Below, one piece after another: positions 45,986 through 58,252 of a stretch of 64,000 nucleotides of DNA. Source of the stretch: Dysidea avara (Eukaryota > Porifera > Demospongiae > Dictyoceratida > Dysideidae). The position numbers and the translations under genes are program-made. The stretch covers positions 33,351,790 through 33,415,789 of the forward strand of contig NC_089274.1 in assembly GCF_963678975.1 (NCBI RefSeq). The letters are read 5' to 3'. The notes below the pieces were generated by a model that was given only the letters and a program-made list of their open reading frames with translations, ran no database searches and was not told where the DNA came from. How positions within the stretch are numbered: position 1 is the stretch's first letter; each line of letters opens with the position of its first letter.

Positions 45986-46544
45986 AATATAGCTACTAGT
46001 TTGGATAGCATACAGCTATGCACATGTGACTGTTTTATTAGAGTGACTGCTGTATTAGAGTATCTTGACTCGGCCTTTCAGGAGTGTGTCACTGTTTCAT
46101 TGTGCCAGCATACAGATAGGCCAATAATAACAAACGGGGTGTGGCATCGTGATAGATTGTTAAGAGGTATGGTCTCAGTGCTCGATCGTTTGTTGATCGA
46201 TAGTCAAGTTCGTACCCGCCTACCCGGACCCTATTTCTACAATCGATAAGCGCTACCCCTGAGGAGGTAGACGGCTGGGTACGAGACTAACTATAGTCCA
46301 TCAATTCACAGGCTATCAATGTGAGTCCCTGATGGGATAGTTATCAAAACATTCTTGACTACTCTATTAGAGTATTTTAATACAGGTGACATTTTAATTT
46401 TTAGGCAGTGGATACACTCGTAGTGAACCGAAAGTTGGTTCAATTAGCCGGACTTGCTATTGAACCGACAGTGATACTTAGACAAAAAAAAGTGTCATAA
46501 AACAAAAAATAATAACCACAAAACTCAACAAAAAATAATATTCA

Positions 46545-46613
46545 GCCAGGGCTTGAACCCTGGACTACTGGAACTTGCTCTGGGACTTTACCTGTTCAGA
46601 CACCCTGGCCCCA
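46545..46613 (-). repeat. tRNA-like (SINE head) sequence
   Basis: The minus strand carries GGGTTCAAGCCC, a B-box-like block, and about 35 bases upstream an A-box-like GGTGTCTGAACAGG. An acceptor stem is not convincing. Confidence 0.35.
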
Positions 46614-46713
46614 TCTAATTTATCCACTACTGCAAGTGGTGCCAGCTGGCTGACAAACTCTGCATAAGTTCAGAAAGTATTCTTCTCTGATTCCATCTTT
46701 TCACTTCTCCCCT

Positions 46714-46935
46714 TTGTGTGTTGAGACCCTGGGTGCTTGGGGATCATGTGCACACTCATTAGTGAGGCAGATAGGTTCCCAGGTAATGGAACAGTCTGGT
46801 GATAATAGGGCCACCCAATTTTTGATTCAGAAGGTTGCCATTGATGTTCAATGTGGCAATGCTGCTTCTAATACCATCATCCCAGGACTGAGCAGAGTTT
46901 GCCTCTCTGCCCACTGTTTAAGTTTTTATTATTGA
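46714..46935 (+). pseudogene. Fragment of an RLE-type retrotransposon ORF C-terminus
   Basis: ETLGAWGSCAHSLVRQIG, then GDNRATQFLIQ and QCGNAASNTIIPG, resembles the extreme C-terminal segment of reverse-transcriptase ORFs of the kind at 37107-39506 (ATGGLAHEATVFYKRLASLL at the equivalent place). It is isolated, without the polymerase part. Confidence 0.45.
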
Positions 46936-47099
46936 TTTATGTTATTATCTTTTTATTCACATTTTTTAATAATAACTATATACTGTACAGTGTGCTAACC
47001 ACTGTGCTACTGCTGCTAGCTACCCACTACCCTTACTTTTCTACCTTATAAATGTTACACATGTAGTAGTCTCACTATATATAGCATGAAGAATGTAAC

Positions 47100-47250
47100 C
47101 TAAAGGTGAAGAAGAAACCAAAGCTGATTATGAACCTGACCCTAACACTAGCACTAATGCTACTTTTGTGTCCCCTAAAGTCAAATGCTTGGAGAAACTA
47201 CTAGATGCGTCCCCTAAAGTTGAATGCTCAGGGCAACTACTAGATACGAA
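47100..47250 (-). repeat. 40-bp minisatellite relative, inverted
   Basis: Two 40-bp units (CCCCTAAAGTTGAATGCTCA, GGGCAACTACTAGAT) and the adjoining GAAGAAGAAACCAAAGCTGA / CCCTAACACTAG segment are the reverse complement of 33572-33810. Confidence 0.8.
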
Positions 47251-47438
47251 AATAAAAACCTTTCAGTTCAGTAACCACTTCCTAATTTTTAATACAGGTG
47301 ACTGCTCTATTAGAGTGTTTTTTCAAATATTTAGTTAGGGAAAACAGCATTAACCAAGGAAGGCTGTTTTTCAGCTGTGCCTGAGAACACACTAAAATAC
47401 AAGATACAGTACACATATACACACAAAAGAAAAATTAG

Positions 47439-48788
47439 CTACATAACACAATACAATTCATCGACAGTTTTTGCACCATACAGCTGCTTTAGGTGAACTG
47501 TTCCAAATGGCTGTGCCCCTAAACACCAGTGACTGCTTACCATAATTAGTCCTCGCACTAGGAACAAAAAGTCTGTGTACATTTCCACAAGAGCGACCTG
47601 TGACATCCACAGCATAAGAGAAAATTCCATGTAAATATGGAGGAGAGATCTATTAACAATTACATAAACCTGTAACACTGTATGAAAAGTAAGAGTTGAT
47701 CGCAAGTTAAAATTATTGGAAGAAGAAGTAAATTTAGAATGAAGTCTATTCAGACGATGAATACTAGTAGGTGACCACACAGTATCACAGTATTCCAAAA
47801 CTGGTAGTATATAAGCTTGATATAACAACTGAATAACTCTAGAGGAGTAAGCTTAACACGATATACAGCACAAAGTTTCTTTCTAACTCTACTCAGAACA
47901 AGTGAGATGTTGATCTAGATACACACCTAGATACTTGTGTTAATGTAAGATTCTGTCCTTCAGTTCTCTGGCGGGAATCAATCAGCATACATAATGACTT
48001 ATCACATTCAATCTCAATCTGTTAACAATCTGCCATGTGGATACATTCTCAACATCAGCTTGAAGAGTATTCTCAACTACAGAAAGGTCACTGTGGCTGA
48101 AATGCAGCTCAGTATCATCTGCATACATATTAATGTCTGACAAAGAAATAACACTTGGCAAGTCATTGACACCAATTGAAAAAAGTAAGGGCCCTAGAAT
48201 TGAACCCTGAGGAACTCCCACTTTAATAGACCCACTGGATGACAAACAGCCTTCATAGGTAACCTGTTATTTGTGTTCTATTATTCAGAAAACTCCTTAA
48301 CCAAGAGTGAACACTATCACTAAAACCATAACAAGCTATAACTTCTGCAATAGAATAGTATGATCCACACAGTCAAATGCCTTAGACAAGTCCAAAAACA
48401 CAGCACCAACATATTCCCCACAGTTCAACAGCACTAGAAAAAGAGTTTGAAACATGTAAAAGAACATCTTGGGTTGAATGTCCATAACGAAAACCAGATT
48501 GTCTTTGGGAGAACAAATTGTACTTGTTAAAATGAACAATAATCTGATCTGATACAATCCTTTTCAAAACTTTGGAAAAAAGGTAACACTGAAATGGGAC
48601 GAAAATTAGATAGTGAAGAGCCAGTGTGCGATTTTGGGACTGGCGTTACAAAAGCAGACTTCCAACAATCTGGAAAGACAGCTGATGAAATATTTTTATT
48701 AATCAATTTAGTCAAAAGCATAGCCATACAAACAGGTGAAGCCTTAATAAACTTTGTTGGAATGCCATCAATCCCCACTGCCTTATGA
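47439..48788 (-). pseudogene. LINE (jockey/CR1-like) reverse transcriptase, decayed
   Basis: In minus-strand order: GIDGIPTKFIK (48770), LSNFRPISVLPFF, a shifted frame with FLDLSKAFDCVDHTILLQKL (catalytic Asp A, about 48370), VPQGSILGPLLF and NMYADDTELHF (YADD, about 48120), then the C-terminal connection with LYQAYILPVLEYCDTVWSP (about 47800). At least three frameshifts separate these blocks. Further family-like minus-strand sequence may extend to about 49000. Confidence 0.85.
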
Positions 48789-49439
48789 CTATCCAGATGG
48801 CAAATGCACTCACTTTAGATAAATTCAATGATGACACATCAATTTTGTTAATATATGAAGTAGGAGATGTGTGAGAAGATGGTAAATCACAAACAGTCTT
48901 CTGGGAGACAGAAAGGAAATGTTGATTAATATCATCACTAGTTGTATTTAAATTAATTTTTGTGTTTAGCCTAGTTCTCTTAATACACAGCTAGTTAGTC
49001 ACTCTAAAGTTTTAGAAGCATGCAGAGCATATGCGGCTTTACGCATGCGCACTAAACCACACTATAAAGAGTGCCACGTGTTTGCCACCTCAGCCTTTTG
49101 GCATGAATGATGTGTGAGCTGCCAAGTTGGGACAGGGTGGGTGGGATCATTGATATGCTTGATTTCACCTTCATCATATAATTCCAAATAGCATGTAATC
49201 ACTTCGTGATCTGAGCCATTTGAAAATTATATTTCAGAAGGCTCAGTCTCATATATCAATGGTGTTGTTTGTAGTTTCATATAAGGTCCCGATCTCGGTA
49301 CTACTGAAACACTAGCACTACTGTGAAGTTGAGTGTGCAATTAATCATTAGCTATTGAACTATTATTAATTAGTTATTCACTGTCATTGCCACAGGTTTG
49401 GGACTGTGACAACACTGCATGTCCGTACCCAGGATTATA

Positions 49440-49995
49440 GATAGAACGGTTGTAGAATTTTCAGAAAACAGATTCAGAAATCCAATCTGCTGCCTTCAAT
49501 ATGTCATTTGTAGTAATCCCAGCTCCTGTGGCTGCTGACGCTGAGGCTCCTCATACTGAATGTGCAGAGAAATACTCACATCAATTCCTGTACCTTTTAA
49601 CACTTCACATAGCCATCTTGCAATTGTGCAAGAGGTCACCAGGTGGTGAGGCTTGACTACGGAAAGAAAAAGCTTACCAAAGTCTGACTTCCTACACCTA
49701 AACTCCTCTGTCAGATGTTCATAACACTGAAGAGTCCTAACAGGGCACAATTCATTGTTATGCGGGAAGGTAGGAAAGAAGAATTTCACCAACTGTTTGC
49801 TTTGTCTTGATTGTTTTGTCAAAGCTGCAGAGATCCTTCTCCTGTCTATGTGCAGTGAAGCTAAGTCAGCTAAACGTGATGGCCTTGTCAGAGCAAGCAA
49901 CATTACTTGCATGTCAACAACTTCAAAGGTAGAGTAGTAGATGGCACTAAGCCTTCTATATACTGAAGAACTACTTGAACATCCTAGGTAGCTTT
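49440..49995 (-). pseudogene. Tyrosine recombinase fragment (DIRS/Crypton-type)
   Basis: In minus-strand order: YIEGLVPSTTLPLKLLTCKV (about 49950), LLALTRPSRLADLASLHI with the first catalytic Arg region, FFFPTFPHNNELCPVRTLQC, LFLSVVKPHHLVTSCTIARW, a scrambled HxxR region (ISLHIQYEE), and GITTNDILKAADWISESVF, where a TGA follows just before the residue position where the catalytic Tyr (FYNR) appears. The catalytic box is frameshifted and the C-terminus has a stop, so it is inactive. No linked reverse transcriptase was seen, so DIRS versus Crypton is open. Confidence 0.75.
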
Positions 49996-50093
49996 TAGAA
50001 ACAATGCTGCAAAGAAACGTTGTGCTGTAAAATCCAACTTGTATATTGCATGATGATCTTCATCAGGAATTTTCCATGGGTCATACTACTTAC

Positions 50094-50637
<544 letters not shown>

Positions 50638-50965
50638 AACAGCCAAGGCTACGGGCTTGATTTTTTCACTGTTAGGCATTGCTTCAACCTGACAGGTTCC
50701 TTTTGACATACTGGAGTACATACAATATACACATCATGGACTTACTTTGTCCTCCTCAATTTGTGTCCCATTTCTTCTTGCTGACAGTGCAAGTTGTTGA
50801 TGCACAGTAGCTAGTGCATGATGGCTTCCTTACAAAATTGTCCTTATTTCCGTAGTGACTAAATCGATTGCAGATGCACTTCTCGTAATATTCTTCATTT
50901 GTAGCATTGTGTAACTGGCTGAGCATAACTGCTATGCACAAGTTCACCAGTCATAATTATGTTAC
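50638..50965 (-). repeat. Repeat family B half copy beside (CCTG)n
   Basis: Blocks ACGGGCTTGATTTTTTCACT, TACATACAATATACA, CTTGCTGACAGTGCAAG and GTGTAACTGGCTGAGC follow the family B order seen at 7910-8170. The part of the family normally on the far side of the microsatellite is not recognisable left of 50095. Confidence 0.7.
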
Positions 50966-51896
50966 AGATCCAAACAAGTAGAAGGAATTTTAAATTTGAT
51001 TAGGGATTGTAGTCATAAAAAGTAGTGAAATTTCTATTCGTACTTAAATTCCCAATACTTGTTATAATAAAGACCACCCTGTATTCATTCTTTCCCACTG
51101 CCCTACACCTGACTTGACCGTATCATTGCAGTAATGCTTTATAGTATTATATAGCTTGGTTTTAGTAGAGTAATATCCATGGAAAAAATGGCTACAATGA
51201 TAAGACTATCGTATAAGAGTATAATCATGTGTGTCTGTACAATTATGTATATGCATCACTAAAAATAGTCAGTTGCTACATTCCTCCCTCTCAGTGTGGT
51301 GTTAGAACAAAATCTGTTTGGTACAGGGGTGTCAGAGTGAAAGTGGTATAGGCTCAGTAGTCCTATTGGTGCTGAAGCTAGTTTAGGGGGTGTGGGGGGG
51401 CATGCTCCCCAGAAAATATTTTTGAACATTTCACATGTTGAGATGCTATTTGGAGGCAATTATGGCTGTACTACTCTGTGCAAGGTGATATAGTATGGGA
51501 TAAAACTGAATACTGACCAAAAAGCACCTCTGTAATACTGTTTAACTCTTAAAATTTACCATTTAATTAAGAGATAAACTTGTAAGAGATATTTCCAAAG
51601 TAGCTACACAGAGAAAGGTAATATCTACATAGTAAGGACTTAATTACCATTATATCCCTTGTATTTTGAAAAAGAATAAGCCAAGTTTGTAGGAAATGTT
51701 ATCGACTTACTGAAAACAAAACAGTTACTCTTATATTTGCATGATTATTCTGTTCAGAGAGCTGCAGTCCACATAGTATATTGCATTATTTGGACAATTG
51801 TGTATATAACATGTACCAGTATGAATACATGTAATATTTAGATAGACAACATTATAACTATATTTTCAACTATTTGTTTAATTCACCATTTAGAAT
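50966..51896. other. Intergenic and possible 5' intron of the sulfotransferase-like gene
   Basis: The stretch contains a hAT-end remnant (about 51375-51430: GGGGGTGTGGGGGGGCATGC). The rest is AT-rich without recognised coding sequence. TTCACCATTTAG at 51882-51893 would serve as a 3' splice site just before the ATG at 51897. Confidence 0.4.
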
Positions 51897-53233
51897 ATGG
51901 ATGATTTAATAGAAAATGTTGATATTGAAGATGACCAACAGAAGCCAAAATTCAGCTCAACTGTAGTGGCAATTTTATTTCAGTGTGTCACCACATCATT
52001 GTGGCTGATCATATCAGTAGCTTGTCTACCACTGTTCTTGTTAGGTCTCCTCATATGGGGATTACCCCCTACAATACCAGTTTGGTCCAGATTCTGTAAA
52101 TATTTTACTGCAAGGCAAGCCGAAAGAAAATATACCATTTATAAATCGAGTGTTGCTGTTTCTGATACTTTTCAATACACTTCTTAAGGTACCAGTCAAT
52201 GGAGTGTGCTGGTATATAGATGAACTGTTATATCCTTTGTACCACAAGATTAATATTGATGAGCCAGTGTTCATGATTACAGCATCTCATACTGGATCCA
52301 CCCAGTTATGTCATTATTTGGAGAATGATACAAAAAATTTTATTTCTCCAACAGTAGCAGAAACTGCTTTACCTTACCTTTGGGTATGGAAGTTAACAGT
52401 GTTAGTTGCTAATTCATTAGGGTTAAAACAAGAGCAAATGCTTAGCTTTACCCTATTTGGTAAAGAAGCTTTAAAACGTCATGAATTTGTGCTAAATAAA
52501 TCTGATACATGGGATGGTTTAATTCGATCCTGGCATTTTGGTGTTCTTTCATCATATTTAGGGTGCTCTTTTATGAAATGGGGACTTTCACCTGTTAAAA
52601 CAAATGAACCTTTCGATTATGAATTTTGGAAGAGTCATGAACAATTCACACATTGCATACTGAAAAAAGTAATATACTGCTGTGGTAATCCTAATCAGCG
52701 TATGATAATCAAAGGACACTTTCTGACAATAGCAAAGGTCTTAGAGAAACAGTATCCTAAAGCAAAAATTTTTGTGGTTGTACGGCATCCACAGTTTGAC
52801 TAACCTATTAAAAGTAGTTTCATGTGATGGACCATATAAAGTGATGTATGGCTTGTTCCCTATGACTTGGAGGATCGCTCGTGAATATGCAATTCATACA
52901 CAAATTCCTTATTGTGAACAAGAAATGTTATTTTACAAAGATCCTGCTGACAACAAGCTTGTTATTCCATTTACCATGTATGTGAACAACTTGAGTGCTA
53001 CTCTTCAACGTATTTACTCATTTTGTGATCTCCCAATACCAGATGATGTAGTGTCTAATGCTATTAGAATACAAAGCACCACACATGATCGTACAGAGCA
53101 CCGAGCTAGCTATGATCCTAACTTCAACAAAAGTCTGACCAGTTTAGGAGTCAATGAAACAAAGATAAAAGAGCATCTTAGTGAGTACATTGCATGGATA
53201 AATACACTTGATGACTTCAAGAAAACAAATTAA
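51897..53233 (+). CDS. Sulfotransferase-domain protein (PAPS-dependent), with two frameshifts
   Basis: The first ATG (51897) starts a protein with a strong N-terminal membrane anchor (TVVAILFQCVTTSLWLIISV, then LPLFLLGLLIWGLPP). A frame change near 52107 leads into KENIPFINRVLLFLILFNTL and the nucleotide-binding core: PVFMITASHTGSTQLCHYLE fits the 5'-phosphosulfate loop, and KIFVVVRHPQ fits the 3'-phosphate motif. A second frame change at about 52795 leads into SLTNLLKVV and the C-terminal half, ending at TAA 53231-53233. The type II membrane layout suggests a Golgi enzyme sulfating a glycan or similar acceptor; the substrate is unknown. The rest of the frame is intact, so the shifts may be sequencing errors, a tiny unrecognised intron (first site) or early decay. 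Confidence 0.75.
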
Positions 53234-53549
53234 CACTATTACTATGTACCCAAAGAACTTAGTAAGCTAACTATGATTGTACATATTAATTACATTATAC
53301 ATGTAGATATAAACATTTTAGACCAGTTACTACAATGATTCCTGCAAGATCACAGACCTGTGCATGTTGATGTGAGTAAAGCAACTGCGGTATATAAATG
53401 CACTTACAGATAGTTTGAATGCTGCATTTTATACTATGTACTTTTAGTTGCTTGTTATATAATCTCTCAAGATGTGTATAAAAGACAATAAACAGTATCA
53501 TATAGTATGGTAGTAACTGTATATACTAGAGGTCATAGAGGTTTGCACT

Positions 53550-53960
53550 TTCTCACAAAAGAAACTACTGACCAGAAACCAACCTCGCAATGCCTTCATG
53601 GTGCTTTGGCAGTATTAGTGAGTATAACCAAGCCCAAAAGTGCCTTCAATACAACCTGAAACGCTTCCAATGGGTTGCTATAAAATCTTAAATTTTTTTA
53701 GAGAAACTTTCTACTGGCTGACTAACTGATGCTTTCAGACAATCATAACTTGATAACAATTGGGCCTGCACATTCATATGAAAACAATAAGTCCAGTATA
53801 TACCATTCTTTCTTTTAATGCAGTATGCGCATGTTCACCAGTCATACAAAAAGTAAATGGTACAAGGAGAAATAAGGAATTTTAAGTTTGATTAGGGATC
53901 ATAGAAAAACAAGGGAGGTCACCTACATCCGAAGATAAATTATACTATTGGATGTTTGCC
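53550..53960 (-). repeat. Repeat family B copy, minus strand
   Basis: GCAATGCCTTCATGGTGC, TATAACCAAGCCCAAAAGTG, the tetranucleotide remnant CTGGCTGACTAACTGATGC (about 53714), then CATGTTCACCAGTCATA and TTTGATTAGGGATCATAG follow the inverted order of the 23040-23812 copy. Confidence 0.65.
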
Positions 53961-54689
53961 GTATTTGCTTGGGTAAATGCCATAACGATTAATACCTTAG
54001 TTCCAAAATTCGATGTGGAGACTATGGTAATAATTTGGCTAGTTTTTATAGACATTGGCAAATTAATAAAAGTTGTGCAAAGCCAGGAATACAGTACATT
54101 ACCAGTGGCATAGCCAGGAAAAAATTTTTACCGATGCGAAGTTTATAATTTATATTGATCTAATTGAGAGGGTCTGCTTTTGACTCAACTACATGATTCA
54201 CAAACGCTTTGTCTTTCAAACATGAGTGGTACAGCATTTTCATGTTGACTCTCTGGCTTGATGGAAGAAACTGTTTCAGAAGCTAAGACTGTGAACATTT
54301 TTCTACATGCCATGAGTAATGCTCCTGGACCAGCTTAGTTAATGCTACAGTATGCTATGCTTCAATTATTAGACTAGTTCAACGCAAAAAAACTGACTTA
54401 TTCCGGAGATATATGAGTGGTCAGGCCATCCATGGACTGCAACAGAGCTAGGTCATAGCCATGCATGTACACCATATGTGACTTGACTGGATTTGACAAA
54501 ACTCAGGCCTGCTCAGCCTGAAGTATTGAGCATTTTTAGCTGCCTCGGTTGCCTCAATGGCACTGCATTGCAGCACGAGTCCAAACAAACTTGAATTTAC
54601 ATTGCGTGCAGGGTTCAAACAAATTCATTAGCTAAAGTTCACGAATACTTTGAAATTTTATTGATACATACAAAACTACTAATCACAGC

Positions 54690-55380
54690 ATGTTTGATAT
54701 ATACAAGCCTCACAAGTTAGCAATACAATGTCTTTTATTCCACATATTAACAGCATCACATCCAACTTTGAATTTTGTTAAACGAAACTTGTGTAATTGC
54801 TCCCAGCAAACTAAATCTAGAGCCTACACTAGCCTCGTCAGGCCAACACTTGAATATGCTAGTTCTGTGTGGGATCCCCACCATAACAATCACATTGCCT
54901 CTATAGAAAAAATTCAAAGGAGAGCTCTTAGATGGACATTTAATGACTATAATTTCAGTCACAGTGTTACCACCATGCTACAAAGTCTCAATTGGCCTAC
55001 ATTACAACACCGTCGTAAAAGGATGCATCTTACCTTGCTTTACAAATCTATTAATGGCCTTTTAGCTCTAAAAATTCCTAATTATTTCACTGCGATTTCC
55101 ACAAACACAAGAGTTCATCATCATCAATCCTACCATTTTACACATATCAGAACAGATGCCTACATGAACAGTTTCTTCCCTAGAACAATAAGAGAATGGA
55201 ATGATCTCCCTCAACATGTTATTGATTCTAACTCACTATCAGGAACAATTAGATACTTATCTTAATACTGTTTTATTGTAATTATTGATTTTTTTTGTAA
55301 TTGTTTGGGACAGGCCTTGTCCCCTAGGCAAAATCAGCTGGTGCTGTCTGCCCAGTATTATAATAGTAATAATAATAATA
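54690..55380 (+). pseudogene. LINE reverse transcriptase C-terminal part with 3' UTR and (AAT)n tail
   Basis: 191 open codons carry the post-polymerase region of jockey/CR1/L2-type elements: RAYTSLVRPTLEYASSVWDP, IEKIQRRALRWTFNDYN, TLLYKSINGL and FFPRTIREWNDLPQHVI. The stop at 55263 is followed by a short 3' UTR with GGGACAGGCCTTGTCCCCTA hairpin and (AAT)n ending near 55379. It is 5'-truncated: the polymerase core is missing. Confidence 0.85.
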
Positions 55381-55554
55381 CTTGAAAACACAGTTTTACT
55401 GACTCAACACTTTACAGATCTATAGAGAAAACTTGAAATCACAGGTATAGAAGTTTGTCAAAGGTTTGGTTCAGTGTTTATCATAAAACTGACCCATTCC
55501 CTAGGGTATCCATTTGTGCTTAGGTAAAAATTGATTCTTCAATGTGTCCATCAA

Positions 55555-56060
55555 GGTCGGATTTAGGTGGGGGGCCTCCAAGCCCCCCCCACCCCTCCAA
55601 AATTTTACCATTTGCTAGCTAGAAAAATAGTAGAAGCTACAGTACAGGTGCAGTTACATCTAAAGCATGAAAACATGGAAAGAGTGAGAAGAGAAGAGCT
55701 AATCACTTCTAGGAGCCAACAAGAGGGGAACAAAGGGGTAAAAACTGCTAAACATCGAAATACTCTAATAGAACAGTCAACTACTCTAATAGAACATCCA
55801 TCATTAAAATTCTTTAAACTATAAAGAATAAAGACCAACTCTCACTTTGAACTTATACTGCAGCATTGATATTGTGCCCTTTATATGAAAGCTATATAGT
55901 TACCACTGCTGGAAAATAATGATTTCACTTAGTTAAAGTGGCTCACAACACTTGATAAGGTTCAGTCAATATTATTGCCAAATTCAATCTCAGAAAGCTA
56001 AATTTGCAAAACTTTCCTGTGAGGGCATGCCCCAATTAAGACCTCTTAGATAAAGCATGC
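55555..56060. repeat. hAT-related and end-motif repeat fragments
   Basis: GGTCGGATTTAGGTGGGGGG (55556) resembles hAT ends. AAATACTCTAATAGAACAGTC (about 55759) is the dispersed end motif. CAAATTCAATCTCAGAAAGC with GAGGGCATGCCCC (about 55980-56035) matches the subterminal hAT region. These look like pieces of more than one decayed MITE. Confidence 0.5.
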
Positions 56061-57960
56061 TCCTTGTGCTGAATGTTCTTCTCACACTGCACTACTAGTT
56101 GTATCAACTAGCTGCAGATTCCACATTTGTTAGCCCCACTATAAATGCCCCTAGTTTAGCACCTCCCGGCCCTTGGGAAATCCTACCTATTGCTACCTAT
56201 TGCTACCATACATGGCCCCACACCAGGCCTGCTAGTGTGGTTCATCCAAAAAGGTAACATCCCTTTCACAATTAACTTCATATCTTTTCTTTCAGATATC
56301 GTCATGCATAGATAACTGGTGGTCTGAAGAATAGGAGACCAAGTTTACGTAACATTTTTGCTAGGGACTCTGGCAGTTTGCGAATGTAGAGCTGATAAGC
56401 ATCACTCTTCCATCTCCCCATCATCTTTATATCAGTGTTTGTTATGCCTACCTCTTTTGCTATGTTGCTGCTTCAATCTGGCAGCTGTGTGTTATATGAG
56501 GTGTCATTTAACCCTGATTGCTTACATATGCATACACTTAATATTGAACACCTGTACATGTACACTTGACAAACATAGTAGGACATGTGCCACAAGCATG
56601 TATATCTCTTGCACACATTCCATATGCGTATGATCAGCATGAGATTTCTATAAACTGTGTGTAGGGAAAGGCTGTGGCCCAGTATAATATTCTTGTGACT
56701 TCAAACTGCTAAACATGTAGCTATTTAGGACAGAAATAAATGTATATTAGGCCATGTACATAAGTTTCTCATCCCCACCCACATTGCCATTTTTCTTAGG
56801 ATTTGTTGCACCACTGGTGGCAATAGAGGCCAATCAACACCTTTTATAGTTGGTATCTAGCAAGAGCAGTCTAAGAAAATTACATTTTCAATTAACTAAT
56901 TCAGCTATCTAGTTTGTAAAAAAGTAAAAGTCCACCCTCCCGCACTGCTATTTAGACAAGAAATTACTAATTAAGTGTATGTGTCCTAAAGAAAAGTTAG
57001 ATAAAGTGGCGGCTGTGATCAGTGCCACTACAGCAATCCTGTACACCACCATCAACGGATGGGTCATAAGTGTTTTACAATGATCAGGTGCTGCCGAGTA
57101 ATTTTCAAGAATGCAGCAGTAAAAGTAGTAAGCAGCAGCAGTTCAGTAATTATAGTAAGCCCGAGTCTCTGCAATGCAACAGATATAGTAGTAGCAGTAT
57201 AGCTGTTTTAAAGAGCAGCAGCAACAAAAGCCACAAATCATTTTTTGCTATTAATCATCTAGACTAGATGGTAGTGTGTATTTATTTATTAGCAGCTATA
57301 GCTACTGCATGAAAGTGCAGTCAGCAATTCCGTGTGCTTAGGGGAAAAAAAGAGAAAATTATACATATAGCCACATTGGTGTAGTAATTTGAAATGTTAA
57401 TAGAAAATCAGCCAAAGCAATTCAGTACTGGAACCAGTGTTAAATGCAGCTACGAGGACTCAGAATGACTGATTCAAGTTGAGTATAGCATACACCCTTG
57501 CACACATGTACAGATAAAATTGATTTGGTATATACTATATAAATGATCTTCAAAAAGTGTTGTAAAATGATTGAAGTCTAGATCTGGTGAGCTAACAGTT
57601 TCTTCTGGGAGGGAGTTCCATATCTGCATGCATGATCACTCCACTGGTGGATGGGAAGAAGGGTGCAGATATGTGTTTGGTTATGAGTTCCACTCTTGTA
57701 TTGTTCTGGAGGTGGAAAAAGCTTTTGTGTACAGTAGCGATCAGTCACTTAGGTGGTAGCGCCTGGGTGTGACCCTCTAGGGCACAAGATTACCCTGACA
57801 AAAGTAGCTAACAAAGTAACAATACACTATAACTACACGAACAAACTTTCAACTTGGGCAGTCTAGTTTTTGTAAAGTGACTATTCTATCAAGTTATTTA
57901 TTGACTGCTCTATTAGAATATTTTGCTTACAAGCACTGTCTAATAAGTGGGCACTACTGG
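56061..57960. other. Intergenic; no gene seen
   Basis: Short ORFs only, none with a recognisable domain. The AGCAGCAGC-type run around 57110-57230 gives a serine-rich short frame without support as a gene. The dispersed motif GACTGCTCTATTAGAATATTTTG occurs at about 57903. Confidence 0.4.
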
Positions 57961-58096
57961 CGCATGAAAATGTTTGAAATACCTATAAGTATATTTCATG
58001 GGCATGAAATTGATGAAATCCAGTGAAATACACATGAAATAAAACCATGAAAAAAATCATGACTGAAAATAATCATTTCATAGGGTTTTCACTTCA
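57960..58096. repeat. ATGAAAT-rich palindrome arm (left flank of the helicase transposon)
   Basis: GCATGAAAATGTTTGAAATACC and TTTCATGGGCATGAAAT are mirrored, in reverse complement, on the other side of the transposon at about 63600-63665 (CCCATGAAATTTGTGGTATTTCAAG..TTTTCATGG). The transposon therefore lies inside an older inverted repeat. Confidence 0.65.
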
Positions 58097-58161
58097 TAGT
58101 CTCGCGTACCAGACGGTTTGTGTGGGGGTGGTAAATAAACCGTCTGGTCACTGTTGCACAC
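58097..58161 (+). repeat. Left terminal inverted repeat with internal hairpin
   Basis: Within the repeat, CCAGACGGTTT (58109-58119) and AAACCGTCTGG (58137-58147) form a perfect 11-bp stem with a 17-base loop. Confidence 0.92.
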
Positions 58162-58252
58162 TTTCCGTGATCACCAGGAATGCAATTAAGTGCTGGTCAC
58201 TGTAAAGCGCTAATAACAATAAATTGCTGGAATCTAATCGAATTGCATCATT

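Noticed and set aside
56358-56633. Cysteine-rich 91-codon ORF
   Set aside because: No signal, domain or splice context; consistent with chance in AT-rich DNA.
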